From Enterococcus dispar ATCC 51266 (lineage in GTDB: Bacteria; Bacillota; Bacilli; Lactobacillales; Enterococcaceae), in NCBI RefSeq assembly GCF_000406945.1, contig NZ_KE136354.1:181771-245770 (forward strand): a stretch of 64,000 nt of DNA, written 5' to 3'. This document shows positions 35,785 through 44,173 of the stretch, piece after piece. The notes beneath the pieces were generated by a model, which had not been told where the DNA came from, searched no databases, and saw only the letters and a program-made list of their open reading frames with translations. The position numbers were made by a program, and so were the translations under genes. Positions within the stretch are counted from its first letter, which is position 1. The number at the start of each line of letters is the position of its first letter.

Positions 35785-35918
35785 ATTTTCACGTCCTTTT
35801 AAAAAAGAACTGATACCAAAAGATAAGCGGAAAAGAAGCTACTCTATCACGGCTTTCCCAGCCAGAAAATAATTTAAACAGCCATTTGCTCTTTTTTTGG
35901 CACAGTCCAATTTGTACA

Positions 35919-36293
35919 CTATTTTTCTCGAATAACTTCAATTTTATAGCCGTCAGGATCAACTACAAAATAATAAGAAGGAGCAGTTCCAGGTAATCCT
36001 TTTAAATCTGTTAGATTGTAACCAGCTTCTTTTTGCTTTTGATGTAAAGCTTCTAAGTCGCTGACAGCAATTGCGATATGACCATAGCCATCACCTAAAT
36101 CATAAGCTGCGTGATCATAGTTATACGTTAATTCTAATTCATAATCATCTGCTGGTAAGCTCAAATAGACTAAAGTGAATTTGTTTTCAGGAAAGTCGCG
36201 ACGGCTTTTTTCAACAAAGCCAAAAGCTCCTTCGTAAAAGGCTAATGAAGCCTCCAAGTCTTTAACGCGCACACAAGTATGAGCCATTTTCAT
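35919..36293 (-). CDS. gloA: Glyoxalase I (lactoylglutathione lyase)
   Basis: This is a 124-residue vicinal-oxygen-chelate enzyme that detoxifies methylglyoxal. The metal ligands of the family are visible: His5 (MAHTCVRV), Glu in YELELTYNY, His in GYGHIAIAV and Glu near the C-terminus (YKIEVIRE). The length is normal. The ribosome binding site is GAAAGGACTG. It lies next to a gamma-glutamyl hydrolase gene but is separated by 134 bases. The thiol cofactor in this organism (glutathione or another) is not determined. Confidence 0.92.
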   Translation of the reverse strand: MKMAHTCVRVKDLEASLAFYEGAFGFVEKSRRDFPENKFTLVYLSLPADDYELELTYNYDHAAYDLGDGYGHIAIAVSDLEALHQKQKEAGYNLTDLKGLPGTAPSYYFVVDPDGYKIEVIREK

Positions 36294-36425
36294 AAAAAAT
36301 CAGTCCTTTCTATTTTATAAAGACATCTTATCATAGCCCGTTAAGCGTGATAAGAAATACGCTTTAGCTTGTGAAAATAGCGGCATTTCGGTAAAATAAA
36401 TAAAATGAAAAGTGGAGGTTACATA

Positions 36426-36869
36426 ATGGAACCAGTGTTTGGGAAAAAGGAGCAAGATAAGTCTTATAAAGCGCGTTACGGCGCTTATGTCGTGGTGAGT
36501 CGCCATGAAGAGCAAGAAGTTATTTTAGTACAAGCCCCAAATGGCGCCTATTTCTTACCGGGGGGAGAAATTGAAGGTACTGAAAATCATCTGGAGGCGA
36601 TTAACCGGGAAATGTTGGAAGAATTAGGTTTTGAAGTTACGATTGGCCAGTATTTAGGCGAAGCAGTGGAATATTTTTATTCCAGCCATCGTGATACATA
36701 TTTTTATCATCCGGGGTATTTTTATGTTGTAAATAGTTGGGAAGAAGTTGCCGCACCCACTGAAAAGACGAATAATTTAGTTTGGGTTACGCCAGATGAG
36801 GCAATGCTTTTATTAAAACGAGGCAGTCATCGCTGGGCAGTTCAAAAGTGGATGAAAAGAAGTAATTAG
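36426..36869 (+). CDS. Nudix hydrolase
   Basis: This is a 147-residue Nudix enzyme cleaving a nucleoside-diphosphate-linked substrate. The Nudix box is present: GGEIEG...EAINREMLEELGFE, fitting GX5EX7REUXEEXGU. The start at 36426 follows GTGGAGG; the upstream ATG 7 codons earlier overlaps that site. It is divergent from gloA and followed by its own terminator. The substrate (damaged nucleotide, sugar nucleotide or other) cannot be inferred. Confidence 0.9.
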   Translation: MEPVFGKKEQDKSYKARYGAYVVVSRHEEQEVILVQAPNGAYFLPGGEIEGTENHLEAINREMLEELGFEVTIGQYLGEAVEYFYSSHRDTYFYHPGYFYVVNSWEEVAAPTEKTNNLVWVTPDEAMLLLKRGSHRWAVQKWMKRSN

Positions 36870-36879
36870 AAAATAGGTT

Positions 36880-36917
36880 TTAGCCAAGGAAGATCATCTT
36901 GGCTAAGGCTTTTTTTT
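36880..36917 (+). terminator. Terminator after the Nudix gene
   Basis: TTAGCCAAG / CTTGGCTAA stem followed by a run of eight T. Confidence 0.8.
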
Positions 36918-37066
36918 ATTGTCATAGGATGAAAACAAAATTAGACCCATTCTACTGTGTTTTGGGCAGAAGTTGGTTATAATGGATGAAGTTGTTTGTA
37001 ATTTTGACAATTTGAGGCTGTTTTATTACAAGCCTTAGATTAGATTTTATTAAAAGGAGAGAAGAA

Positions 37067-38782
37067 ATGCTGAAACGTTTTTTTCGTTACTATCGTCCTT
37101 ATAAAGGATTATTTATTTTAGATTTTACCTGCGCTGTTTTAGCTGGATTATTAGAGTTGGCGTTTCCAGTAGCGGTCAATGAAGTTATTGATAAAATCAT
37201 GCCACAAAAAGAATTTCGCATTATTTTAATGGCCTGTCTGGCACTTTTTTTATTTTATATATTAAATACTATTTTACAATATATCGTAGTCTTTTTTGGG
37301 CATAAATTAGGTGTCAATATTGAAACAGATATGCGTAAAGAGTTGTTTGCCCATTTGCAAACTCAACCTTACGAATATTATGACAATCAAAAGACTGGCA
37401 AATTGATTAGTCGTTTAACCACCGATTTATTTGAAATTTCTGAAGTGGCCCATCATGGTCCTGAGGATATTTTTATTACAATCATGACCTTAGTTGGTTC
37501 ATTTTTGCTGATGCTGCATACGCATGTGAGACTAGCAGTGGCAACTTTTGCACTATTGCCTCTGATTACGATTGCTTTGGTTTTCTTTAATAAGAAAATG
37601 ACAAAAGTGAATACGCGTATTTATGAAAATTTGGGCGAATTTAATGCGGGCGTAGAAGCCTCTGTGAGTGGGATTCGGGTCACCCAGTCTTTTGCTAATG
37701 AGGGTTTTGAATCAGAGCGTTTTGCAGGATTAAGTGAGGCGTATCGGCAATCAAAGATAGTCTTTTACCGCGTTATGGCAGTAAGTTCGGCCTACAATTA
37801 TTTACTCATTCGTTTAATTAATTTATTTACTTTAATTTTTGGCTCCTATTATGTGATTCAAGGTGAATTAACCAATGGCCAATTTGTCGGGTTTATCTTA
37901 TTAGCCAATGTTTTTGTCCGCCCCATTGAAAAAGTGAATAATATGATTGAAAGTTACCCCAAAGGCATTGCGGGGTTCAAACGTTTAACAGAAGAACTTG
38001 ATAAACAACCTAATATTGTCGATCGTCCTGATGCTGTTGTGGTAAAGGATTTAAAAGGCGATATTTTATATCAAAATGTTTCGTTTTCTTATGCAGAAGG
38101 CAAACAAGTTTTAGACCATATTGATTTGGCGATTCATCCGGGAGAAACGGTGGCATTTGTCGGGCAAAGTGGTTCTGGTAAAACTACTTTATGCAATTTA
38201 TTGCCTCGTTTTTATGATGTAACAGATGGGGCTATTACAATTGACGGTATGGATATTCGCCAAATGACGTTAAAATCTTTGCGCAATCAAATTGGTATTG
38301 TGCAACAAGATGTTTTCTTATTTCCAGGCAGTATTAGAGAAAATATCGCCTATGGTCGTTTAGATGCCAGCGATGAGGAAATTATGGCAGCGGCAAAATT
38401 AGCCCATTTGGATGGTGTCTTAGCCCAGATGCCCGCCGGAATTGAAACGCAAATTGGTGAGCGGGGGGTGAAATTATCCGGAGGACAAAAACAGCGGGTC
38501 GCTATTGCCCGCATGTTTTTAAAGAACCCGCCGATTTTAATCTTAGATGAGGCCACATCGGCACTGGATACAGAGACTGAACAAGTTATTCAAGAATCGC
38601 TTAATTCTCTGGCAAAGGGACGAACTACATTAATCATTGCCCATCGTTTGGCTTCGATTAAACATGCGAGTCGGATAGTCGTAGTTAGCCCAAAAGGTAT
38701 TGTCGAACAAGGAAGTCATGAAGAATTAATGGCAAAAGGCGGCGCATATCGCGCATTGTATGAAGCACAATTTCGCAAATGA
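37067..38782 (+). CDS. Homodimer-type multidrug/lipid ABC exporter (MsbA/Sav1866-like)
   Basis: This is a 571-residue full half-transporter. Six membrane helices cover residues 15-300, and the ATPase follows with Walker A GQSGSGKTT, signature LSGGQKQRV, and Walker B ILILDEATSALD with the catalytic Glu. Both catalytic elements are canonical, unlike the exporter pair at 11.6-15.3 kb, so it can work as a homodimer in the manner of Sav1866. A possible promoter (TTGACA near 37007, TACAAG) and an AGGAGAG site precede it. It is monocistronic and ends before a strong terminator. Substrates are unknown. Confidence 0.9.
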   Translation: MLKRFFRYYRPYKGLFILDFTCAVLAGLLELAFPVAVNEVIDKIMPQKEFRIILMACLALFLFYILNTILQYIVVFFGHKLGVNIETDMRKELFAHLQTQPYEYYDNQKTGKLISRLTTDLFEISEVAHHGPEDIFITIMTLVGSFLLMLHTHVRLAVATFALLPLITIALVFFNKKMTKVNTRIYENLGEFNAGVEASVSGIRVTQSFANEGFESERFAGLSEAYRQSKIVFYRVMAVSSAYNYLLIRLINLFTLIFGSYYVIQGELTNGQFVGFILLANVFVRPIEKVNNMIESYPKGIAGFKRLTEELDKQPNIVDRPDAVVVKDLKGDILYQNVSFSYAEGKQVLDHIDLAIHPGETVAFVGQSGSGKTTLCNLLPRFYDVTDGAITIDGMDIRQMTLKSLRNQIGIVQQDVFLFPGSIRENIAYGRLDASDEEIMAAAKLAHLDGVLAQMPAGIETQIGERGVKLSGGQKQRVAIARMFLKNPPILILDEATSALDTETEQVIQESLNSLAKGRTTLIIAHRLASIKHASRIVVVSPKGIVEQGSHEELMAKGGAYRALYEAQFRK

Positions 38783-38822
38783 TTTTTTTATGCTGAAAGT
38801 TTAGGCTAATAAATAGAGCAAT

Positions 38823-38871
38823 AAAAAAGCAGACTCAAATCTCGTTAACATGAGTTTGAGTCTGCTTTTTT
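38823..38871. terminator. Bidirectional terminator
   Basis: A perfect 17-bp stem (arms 38823-38839 and 38855-38871, core GCAGACTCAAA / TTTGAGTCTGC) with A and T tracts lies between converging genes. Confidence 0.88.
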
Positions 38872-38907
38872 AGTATTATCGACCACTAGACGACGCGACG
38901 GATTATC

Positions 38908-39723
38908 TTATTCACAAAACTTTTCGATGGCTTCTTTTACGCCGTCTTCATCGTTTGAAGCAGTGGTAACATAATCGGCAACCGCTTTGGTTTTTTCCAC
39001 CGCATTTTGCATGGCAACCCCAATACCAGCATATTCAAGCATCGCCATATCATTTTCATTATCGCCAATGGCCATCACTTCGGCTTGTTTAATATTTAAA
39101 TGTTCCGCAAGTTTTGCCAACGCAATGCCTTTATTGGCACCTTTGTGTAAAATTTCCAAATAAAAAGGTGCGCTTTTAACAATCGTGTATTGTTCTTTAA
39201 AATCTAGCGGCAGTTGCGTAATAGCGTGATCTAAAATTTCCGGTTCATCAATCATCATCATTTTAATCATGTCATAATCATTATGCACCATTTCATCTGA
39301 AGTACGGTATTTGATTGGCATGTGAACCAATGCTGATTCATGAACGGTATAAGGACTAATATTACGATTGGCAGTAAAAATCGCATCGACACCTGAGACG
39401 TGCAGATGAACACCTAGCTTTTGCGCCATGTAATTTACTTTTAAATAGTCGCTTTTAGTTAGATTAGCAGAAAAAACAGTTTGTTGGGTTGCAACATTTT
39501 GCACCAATGAACCGTTGTAAGTAATGACATAATCATCAGCGCTTAAAAGATCCAAAGTATTTAAATATTCTTTTACACCGGGTAAAGGACGGCCCGTACA
39601 TAATACGATGTAAACACCTTTTTCTTTTGCTTTTTGCAACGCTTCTTTCACACCGGTAGTTAATTGACTTGCACTATTTAATAAAGTGCCGTCAATGTCA
39701 ATTGCGACTAGTTTAATACTCAT
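38908..39723 (-). CDS. Cof-type HAD phosphatase (YidA-like)
   Basis: This is a 271-residue HAD-superfamily IIB phosphatase. The nucleophile motif is DIDGTLLN (motif I), motif II is CTGRP, and the C-terminal motif is AIGDNENDMAMLEYAG (motif IV), with the Lys of motif III in KGIALAKLAE. The cap domain lies between. The family dephosphorylates sugar phosphates and small cofactors with low specificity. The start follows AGGAGGAAG. It is monocistronic, convergent with the exporter gene. Confidence 0.92.
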   Translation of the reverse strand: MSIKLVAIDIDGTLLNSASQLTTGVKEALQKAKEKGVYIVLCTGRPLPGVKEYLNTLDLLSADDYVITYNGSLVQNVATQQTVFSANLTKSDYLKVNYMAQKLGVHLHVSGVDAIFTANRNISPYTVHESALVHMPIKYRTSDEMVHNDYDMIKMMMIDEPEILDHAITQLPLDFKEQYTIVKSAPFYLEILHKGANKGIALAKLAEHLNIKQAEVMAIGDNENDMAMLEYAGIGVAMQNAVEKTKAVADYVTTASNDEDGVKEAIEKFCE

Positions 39724-39813
39724 GTAAAACTTCCTCCTAAATTTTCAATCCCATAGCGGGGTTATCTATTTAAAACAATAGCTAAATTGAGCCGATCCGT
39801 TTTCTATTCTACT

Positions 39814-39853
39814 AAAAGAAAGCTCCCTTCGCTAGTGGTGATAGCAAAGGGAG
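39814..39853 (-). terminator. Terminator of the dNTPase gene (minus strand)
   Basis: CTCCCTTCGCTA / TAGCAAAGGGAG (one mismatch) followed on the minus strand by TTCTTTT, 12 bases after the gene stop. Confidence 0.75.
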
Positions 39854-39864
39854 TAAAGAATCTA

Positions 39865-41223
39865 CTATTCGACTAATTCGCCATTTTTGATATGACGGGC
39901 AAATTCACTGTACGTGTCACTGAATAAATCATGATTATCTTGTAATGTGCGGTCGACCATTTCTTTGGGAAAATAATAACGATGATCCCCCGTTTTTTGG
40001 CCGGCTAATGCAGCTACCAATTGACTGACTTTTGACAGTTCGACTAAAGAGCCGTCACTTTGTTGTAATTCGATTTGCGTCCGATGCACACCGGATTTGG
40101 GCCGGTAAAAATCATAAGGAAGATCATAACTGGAATTGATGGCGGTATAGTATTTGGGATTATAGCCAACCTCTTCTACAAGGCGGCATAGTTTTTCAAT
40201 CAAATTTTGCTGGTTTTCTTTGAATTTGGCTGATTTTAATGGTTTTCGGGATAACCAACGATTGGCTAAGTCACTTAAAATTGCATCGTCTTCATCAACC
40301 CATTGAATAAAATAAGTAATTAATACCCCATCATCGAGTTTTAAATAGTCTGCCAAAGTAAATTCTTCTTTTAAAAAAGGAACCAAAAGTTGGGAGTGTT
40401 GTTGAAACACTTCGGCATTTTCATTATAGAGTTCGTGGGCGCGATTCAACAAATGTTCCAATAATACTTCCATACTTCGAGAAACAGGATGAAAATAGAC
40501 TTGGACATACATTTGATAGCGGCTGACGATATAGTCTTCAACCGCGTGCATACCATTCATCGAAAAGGCAATACCGCCTTCATAAGGACGGATGACCCGC
40601 AAAATCCGCGTTAAATCAAAGGTACCGTATTCTGTGCCCGTAAAATAGGCGTCTCGTAACAAATAATCCATGCGATCAGCGTCAATTTGGCTGGAAATCA
40701 TTTGTACGACTTGCGGATTGGGATAGTCATGGGTAATCACACTGGCAACTTTTTCTGGAAAGCCCGCGCCTACTTTATTTAAAATTTGATAAACCTCAGT
40801 TTCTGGTGAAGTAATGATTTCTACTGTGATTTTTTCATGATCAGTGTGAAAAATGTGTTCAAAAGTATGAGAAAAAGGACCGTGGCCAACATCGTGTAAT
40901 AATGCCGCACATAAAGCAACTAAGCGCTCATTATCGTCCCAGCCGCCGTTCCCAATCTTGGCAATCGAAAAATTTCGTTGAAAAATATCACAAATACGGC
41001 GGGTAATTTCATAAACCCCTAATGAGTGAGAAAAACGACTGTGTTCTGCGCCGTGAAAGGTAAATGAAGAAGTTCCTAACTGCTTCACCCGTCTTAAACG
41101 TTGCACTTCTTTTGAATTGATTAAATCCAAAATCACTTGATGTTGGACGTGAATATAATTATGAACAGGATCACGAAATACTTTTTCGATTGGTAATTTT
41201 TGATCTTTATATAAAGTCATCAC
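39865..41223 (-). CDS. HD-domain dNTP triphosphohydrolase (YwfO/EF1143-like)
   Basis: This is a 452-residue HD-domain phosphohydrolase. The HD metal-binding motif is ALLHDVGHGPFSHTFEH, with HSRFSHSLGVYE upstream and QIDADRMDYLLRDAYFTG downstream. The N-terminal EKVFRDPVHNYI is characteristic of the EF1143 group, dNTPases activated by deoxynucleotides (E. faecalis EF1143 has a known structure). It probably controls dNTP pools. The next gene on the same strand is lipL, as in B. subtilis where ywfO and ywfL are close neighbours. A GGAGTAAAAC site precedes ATGATG. Confidence 0.9.
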   Translation of the reverse strand: MMTLYKDQKLPIEKVFRDPVHNYIHVQHQVILDLINSKEVQRLRRVKQLGTSSFTFHGAEHSRFSHSLGVYEITRRICDIFQRNFSIAKIGNGGWDDNERLVALCAALLHDVGHGPFSHTFEHIFHTDHEKITVEIITSPETEVYQILNKVGAGFPEKVASVITHDYPNPQVVQMISSQIDADRMDYLLRDAYFTGTEYGTFDLTRILRVIRPYEGGIAFSMNGMHAVEDYIVSRYQMYVQVYFHPVSRSMEVLLEHLLNRAHELYNENAEVFQQHSQLLVPFLKEEFTLADYLKLDDGVLITYFIQWVDEDDAILSDLANRWLSRKPLKSAKFKENQQNLIEKLCRLVEEVGYNPKYYTAINSSYDLPYDFYRPKSGVHRTQIELQQSDGSLVELSKVSQLVAALAGQKTGDHRYYFPKEMVDRTLQDNHDLFSDTYSEFARHIKNGELVE

Positions 41224-41283
41224 TGTTTTACTCCTTTTTAAGTAAATTTTTTAAACGCTGTGGCTGACTTTTTATAAAGCAGA

Positions 41284-42090
41284 TTATAGTGTTTCAAGAA
41301 TTTGATTACGTGTAATCATGCGATTTAATTTTTCTTCATAGAGTGTTCTATTTTCGGTTGCCATTAGCCAATCGCTGCTATCCATTTGAGAGACATTGCT
41401 TTTTTTTAGCTTACTAAAAGCTGTTAAGAAGCGTTCTTTGGTTTGAGCGATAGTGATTTTTTCAGCCAACACGTCTGAAACAGTGGTCATACTGGCGGGA
41501 TTGACTGGTGGATAGCCGTCTTGACCGAAATGTTCTTTTAAGCTTGTCAAATAAAAATCTCTTACTATTTGACCCCGGTTTTGCTGAGCACCAGAGACAC
41601 TCAGATACATCATAATGGCGATACCTGCTTTAATTTTTCGTTGGGCAATACCGGCGATTTTTTTTCCATTACAACTTAAATCATACGTTCCTGGGCAATA
41701 AGAATCAAAAACTTCTCCTGTAACAATTGCTAACTCTGGAAATGCCATTTGTGTTAAGCGATACATCTCTTCATAAGCAGAACTGGTGGTATGACTGCCT
41801 TGGGGAATAAAAAGAGAAATGTTTAAGACATCGGGATCACTAATAACACCTAATCCGCCGGCACTCCGAATCACAGGCGGATAACCGGCAGTTTGTAAGT
41901 GTGCGACTCCTTGTTTAAGATTGGCAACACGGGTATCTTTCATGCCTAAAATCATGGTATTTTCTAACTGCCAAAAATGCAGTAAGGGCTGTTTATTTTG
42001 ACTTACCGATTCGATTAAGACATCTGTTAAAGCAAAAGGCAAAAGCGCCTGTTGGTTGGGATAAATGGGTTGATCTAAACTCAAATTCAT
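41284..42090 (-). CDS. lipL: Octanoyl-[GcvH]:protein N-octanoyltransferase (LipL-like)
   Basis: This is a 268-residue lipoate-ligase-fold enzyme. The conserved segment FDSYCPGTYDLS holds Cys132, the acyl-carrying cysteine of LipL, and GKKIAGIAQRK follows. LipL moves octanoyl groups from GcvH to E2 subunits during lipoate assembly. The free ligase LplA lacks this Cys context. It lies upstream of the dNTPase gene on the same strand, as ywfL and ywfO do in B. subtilis. The ATG at 42090 is preferred because AGGAG lies 7 bases before it; a TTG two codons upstream is possible. Confidence 0.85.
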   Translation of the reverse strand: MNLSLDQPIYPNQQALLPFALTDVLIESVSQNKQPLLHFWQLENTMILGMKDTRVANLKQGVAHLQTAGYPPVIRSAGGLGVISDPDVLNISLFIPQGSHTTSSAYEEMYRLTQMAFPELAIVTGEVFDSYCPGTYDLSCNGKKIAGIAQRKIKAGIAIMMYLSVSGAQQNRGQIVRDFYLTSLKEHFGQDGYPPVNPASMTTVSDVLAEKITIAQTKERFLTAFSKLKKSNVSQMDSSDWLMATENRTLYEEKLNRMITRNQILETL

Positions 42091-42367
42091 ATGCAAACTC
42101 CTAAATAACTGTTTTTTATTGTAAACTTTAATAAATTACGATAAAAACAGCAAAGTTTTAAGTGCTATCCTTTTTAAGTGAAAAGAATAAATTACACTTT
42201 TCTTTCATTATATACGAAAAAGAGTTGAAAAAATAACAGAAGGCCTTGAAATAGACGCATTGTTTGACAAAAGTGGTAAAACTGTGAAGAATGAAACTAA
42301 AGATGAAAAGTATGATTGCGTGACAAAAATACTTTTGCAATGATTGTGAGAAGTGGAGGATATAACA

Positions 42368-42802
42368 ATGGATTTAAAAAATGGCGTACCAGTTTCAATC
42401 CAGCTAAAAACAAAAGTGAAGCAACACAATGAAGTACAAGACTTTAGTTTTGATTTGCCGGGACAACTGGTCACAATTGGTGATAAACTATACATTCGGT
42501 ATCAGGAAGTACAAGAAAGTGGAGAAGCGATTCCCGTTATTATCAAAATTATGCCCGATGGAACCGTGCAATTAACCCGTTCAGGAGAAATGCGATTGCG
42601 TTTGAAATTTGATTATAAGAAAAAATTAGAAACGAGTTATACAACCCCGTATGGTGTGATGTATTTTGGTACTTTTACTAAAAATCTACACATTAGCTTG
42701 AAAGATCGCCCGACCTCTGGCACCATTTTCATTGACTATGATTTGTATATGGCTGATGAGCGCGTAGGAGAATATCAAATCAGCTTAGATTTCACAGCAT
42801 AA
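42368..42802 (+). CDS. ywiB: DUF1934 beta-barrel protein (YwiB)
   Basis: This is a 144-residue protein of the DUF1934/YwiB family, predicted to be a calycin-like beta-barrel. Alternating strands are visible: VPVSIQLKTKVKQ, LVTIGDKLYIRYQEV, TVQLTRSGEMRLRLKF, TPYGVMYFGTFTKNLHISL and IFIDYDLYMADERVGEYQISLDF. The 'TPYG' and 'YDLYMADE' segments are family marks. The ATG at 42368 follows GTGGAGG; the GTG at 42353 coincides with that site. It is next to rpoE, as is usual in Firmicutes. Function unknown. Confidence 0.85.
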   Translation: MDLKNGVPVSIQLKTKVKQHNEVQDFSFDLPGQLVTIGDKLYIRYQEVQESGEAIPVIIKIMPDGTVQLTRSGEMRLRLKFDYKKKLETSYTTPYGVMYFGTFTKNLHISLKDRPTSGTIFIDYDLYMADERVGEYQISLDFTA

Positions 42803-42816
42803 TTTTGCGAAATAAA

Positions 42817-42845
42817 TTGATTTTTTCAAAACATTTTTGTATGAT
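42817..42845 (+). promoter_or_regulatory. Predicted rpoE promoter
   Basis: TTGATT (42817-42822) and TATGAT (42840-42845), spacing 17, 32 bases before the rpoE start. Confidence 0.55.
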
Positions 42846-42877
42846 AAGGCGTAGACTGCGAAAGGACGTGTCCTATT

Positions 42878-43492
42878 TTGGAAATTACAGTATTTGAAGG
42901 GGCAAACAAAAACGAGTTGTCCATGATCGAAGTGGCTCATGCGATTTTAGAGCAACAGGGCGACGTAATGGAGTTTTCGGATTTAGCAAACCAAATTCAA
43001 ACATATTTGGGTAAATCTGATAGCGAGATTCGTGATTCATTGGCCCAATTTTATACCGATTTAAACATTGACGGCAGCTTTATCTCATTAGGTGAAAACC
43101 GATGGGGGTTGCGTTCATGGTATGCTATTGACTCGATTGATGAAGAGTTGTCTCATGGTCTTGATGAAGACGAAGAAGACACACCACGCAAACGTAAACG
43201 TAAAAAGGTGAATGCCTTTATTAACGATGATGAAGATGCCATCGATTATAACGATGATGATCCAGAAGATGCCGATCCAGAAGATGAAGACGACAAAGAA
43301 TTGTTTGATGATGATGATGATGATGATGATGAAGAAATCTCAGCATACAACAGCGACTTACAAGAAATTGGCGCCGACGATAATTCTGACGATGAAGAAG
43401 AAGTACCTGGGAATATCGAAGAAGATCTGACAATTATTGATGACGATGATGATTTAGATGACTTTGATGACGATGATGAAGACGAACAATAA
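42878..43492 (+). CDS. rpoE: RNA polymerase delta subunit
   Basis: The delta subunit (204 residues) of Gram-positive RNA polymerase lowers nonspecific DNA binding and speeds recycling. The N-terminal winged-helix-like HARE domain (residues 1-92) includes [21 protein letters not shown] and [20 protein letters not shown]. The C-terminal tail from residue 93 is highly acidic, as expected, and begins after a basic KRKRKK stretch. It contains nine consecutive Asp encoded by nine GAT codons. The start is TTG, placed 8 bases after AAAGGA. A terminator follows 10 bases after the stop. Confidence 0.94.
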   Translation: MEITVFEGANKNELSMIEVAHAILEQQGDVMEFSDLANQIQTYLGKSDSEIRDSLAQFYTDLNIDGSFISLGENRWGLRSWYAIDSIDEELSHGLDEDEEDTPRKRKRKKVNAFINDDEDAIDYNDDDPEDADPEDEDDKELFDDDDDDDDEEISAYNSDLQEIGADDNSDDEEEVPGNIEEDLTIIDDDDDLDDFDDDDEDEQ

Positions 43493-43502
43493 GAATTAAA
43501 TT

Positions 43503-43535
43503 AAAGCCTGCACATTTTGTGCAGGCTTTTTGTTT
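43503..43535 (+). terminator. Terminator after rpoE
   Basis: AAAGCCTGCAC / GTGCAGGCTTT perfect 11-bp stem with a 5-nt loop and T-run. Confidence 0.9.
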
Positions 43536-43627
43536 TTCTCAAAACAGTCAATAATTGTGAAAAAATTCTTTTGATTTGCAAAATTGTAATAATTACGAAA
43601 TACTAAAAGAGAGGAAGGGGTGTAGTG

Positions 43628-44173
43628 ATGAAAGCAAATCAAAATAAAGCAAACCCAAAATCTACGGACAAAAAAGTAGAAAATACGGTCTTTAAAGATG
43701 ATTTTTTTGAAAAAGGTCATTTTTGGTTAAAGTTACGTACGATTGTGCTGACAATAATTGCGTGGCTTGGTGTAATTATACCAATCTATTGGACGGTTAC
43801 CTCTACTTTATTACGCAATCATAAGAATGTGAAACCTGTCTGGAATTATCAAGAAGGAATTGATACGTTTTACTTTTTACTAAAAGTTTTTTTCCTCTTC
43901 TTTGTTGGCGCTACCATCTTCACCGTGATTATGACGTTGCGGAGTAATCGTCAAATAAAAGACAGGTATAGTCAAGAGTTCACTTACGATTTTGATGCTA
44001 TGTTGAAAAAGCGCCGCGCATTAGATAAATTTTATACCGCCCGTTTTGGTCCGACAACCGTCCGAACAGTCACAAAAACTTATGTGGTGCCAGCAGAAAA
44101 AAATATTACCAAAGAAGAATTAAATGACGTCTTCAAAAAGGAGGAAACAGATGAAAATCGTTCAAACAGGTAA
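43628..44173 (+). CDS. PgaD-like membrane accessory protein
   Basis: This is a 181-residue membrane protein encoded just upstream of a PNAG-synthase-like glycosyltransferase. It has two transmembrane helices (LRTIVLTIIAWLGVIIPIYW and FYFLLKVFFLFFVGATIFTVIM) separated by a loop of about 35 residues, then a charged C-terminal tail (residues 100-181). This is the topology of PgaD/IcaD subunits, which support the synthase and, in Proteobacteria, take part in c-di-GMP sensing. The ATG at 43628 lies 7 bases after GAGGAAGGGG. The 3' end overlaps the next gene by 23 bases. Sequence identity to PgaD cannot be judged here, so the name is by analogy. Confidence 0.65.
   Translation: MKANQNKANPKSTDKKVENTVFKDDFFEKGHFWLKLRTIVLTIIAWLGVIIPIYWTVTSTLLRNHKNVKPVWNYQEGIDTFYFLLKVFFLFFVGATIFTVIMTLRSNRQIKDRYSQEFTYDFDAMLKKRRALDKFYTARFGPTTVRTVTKTYVVPAEKNITKEELNDVFKKEETDENRSNR

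Noticed and set aside
43212..43430. Overlapping ORF in rpoE (Met/Lys/Thr rich) and its minus-strand His-rich shadow
   Set aside because: Both are frame shadows of the GAT/GAA-rich acidic tail of rpoE.
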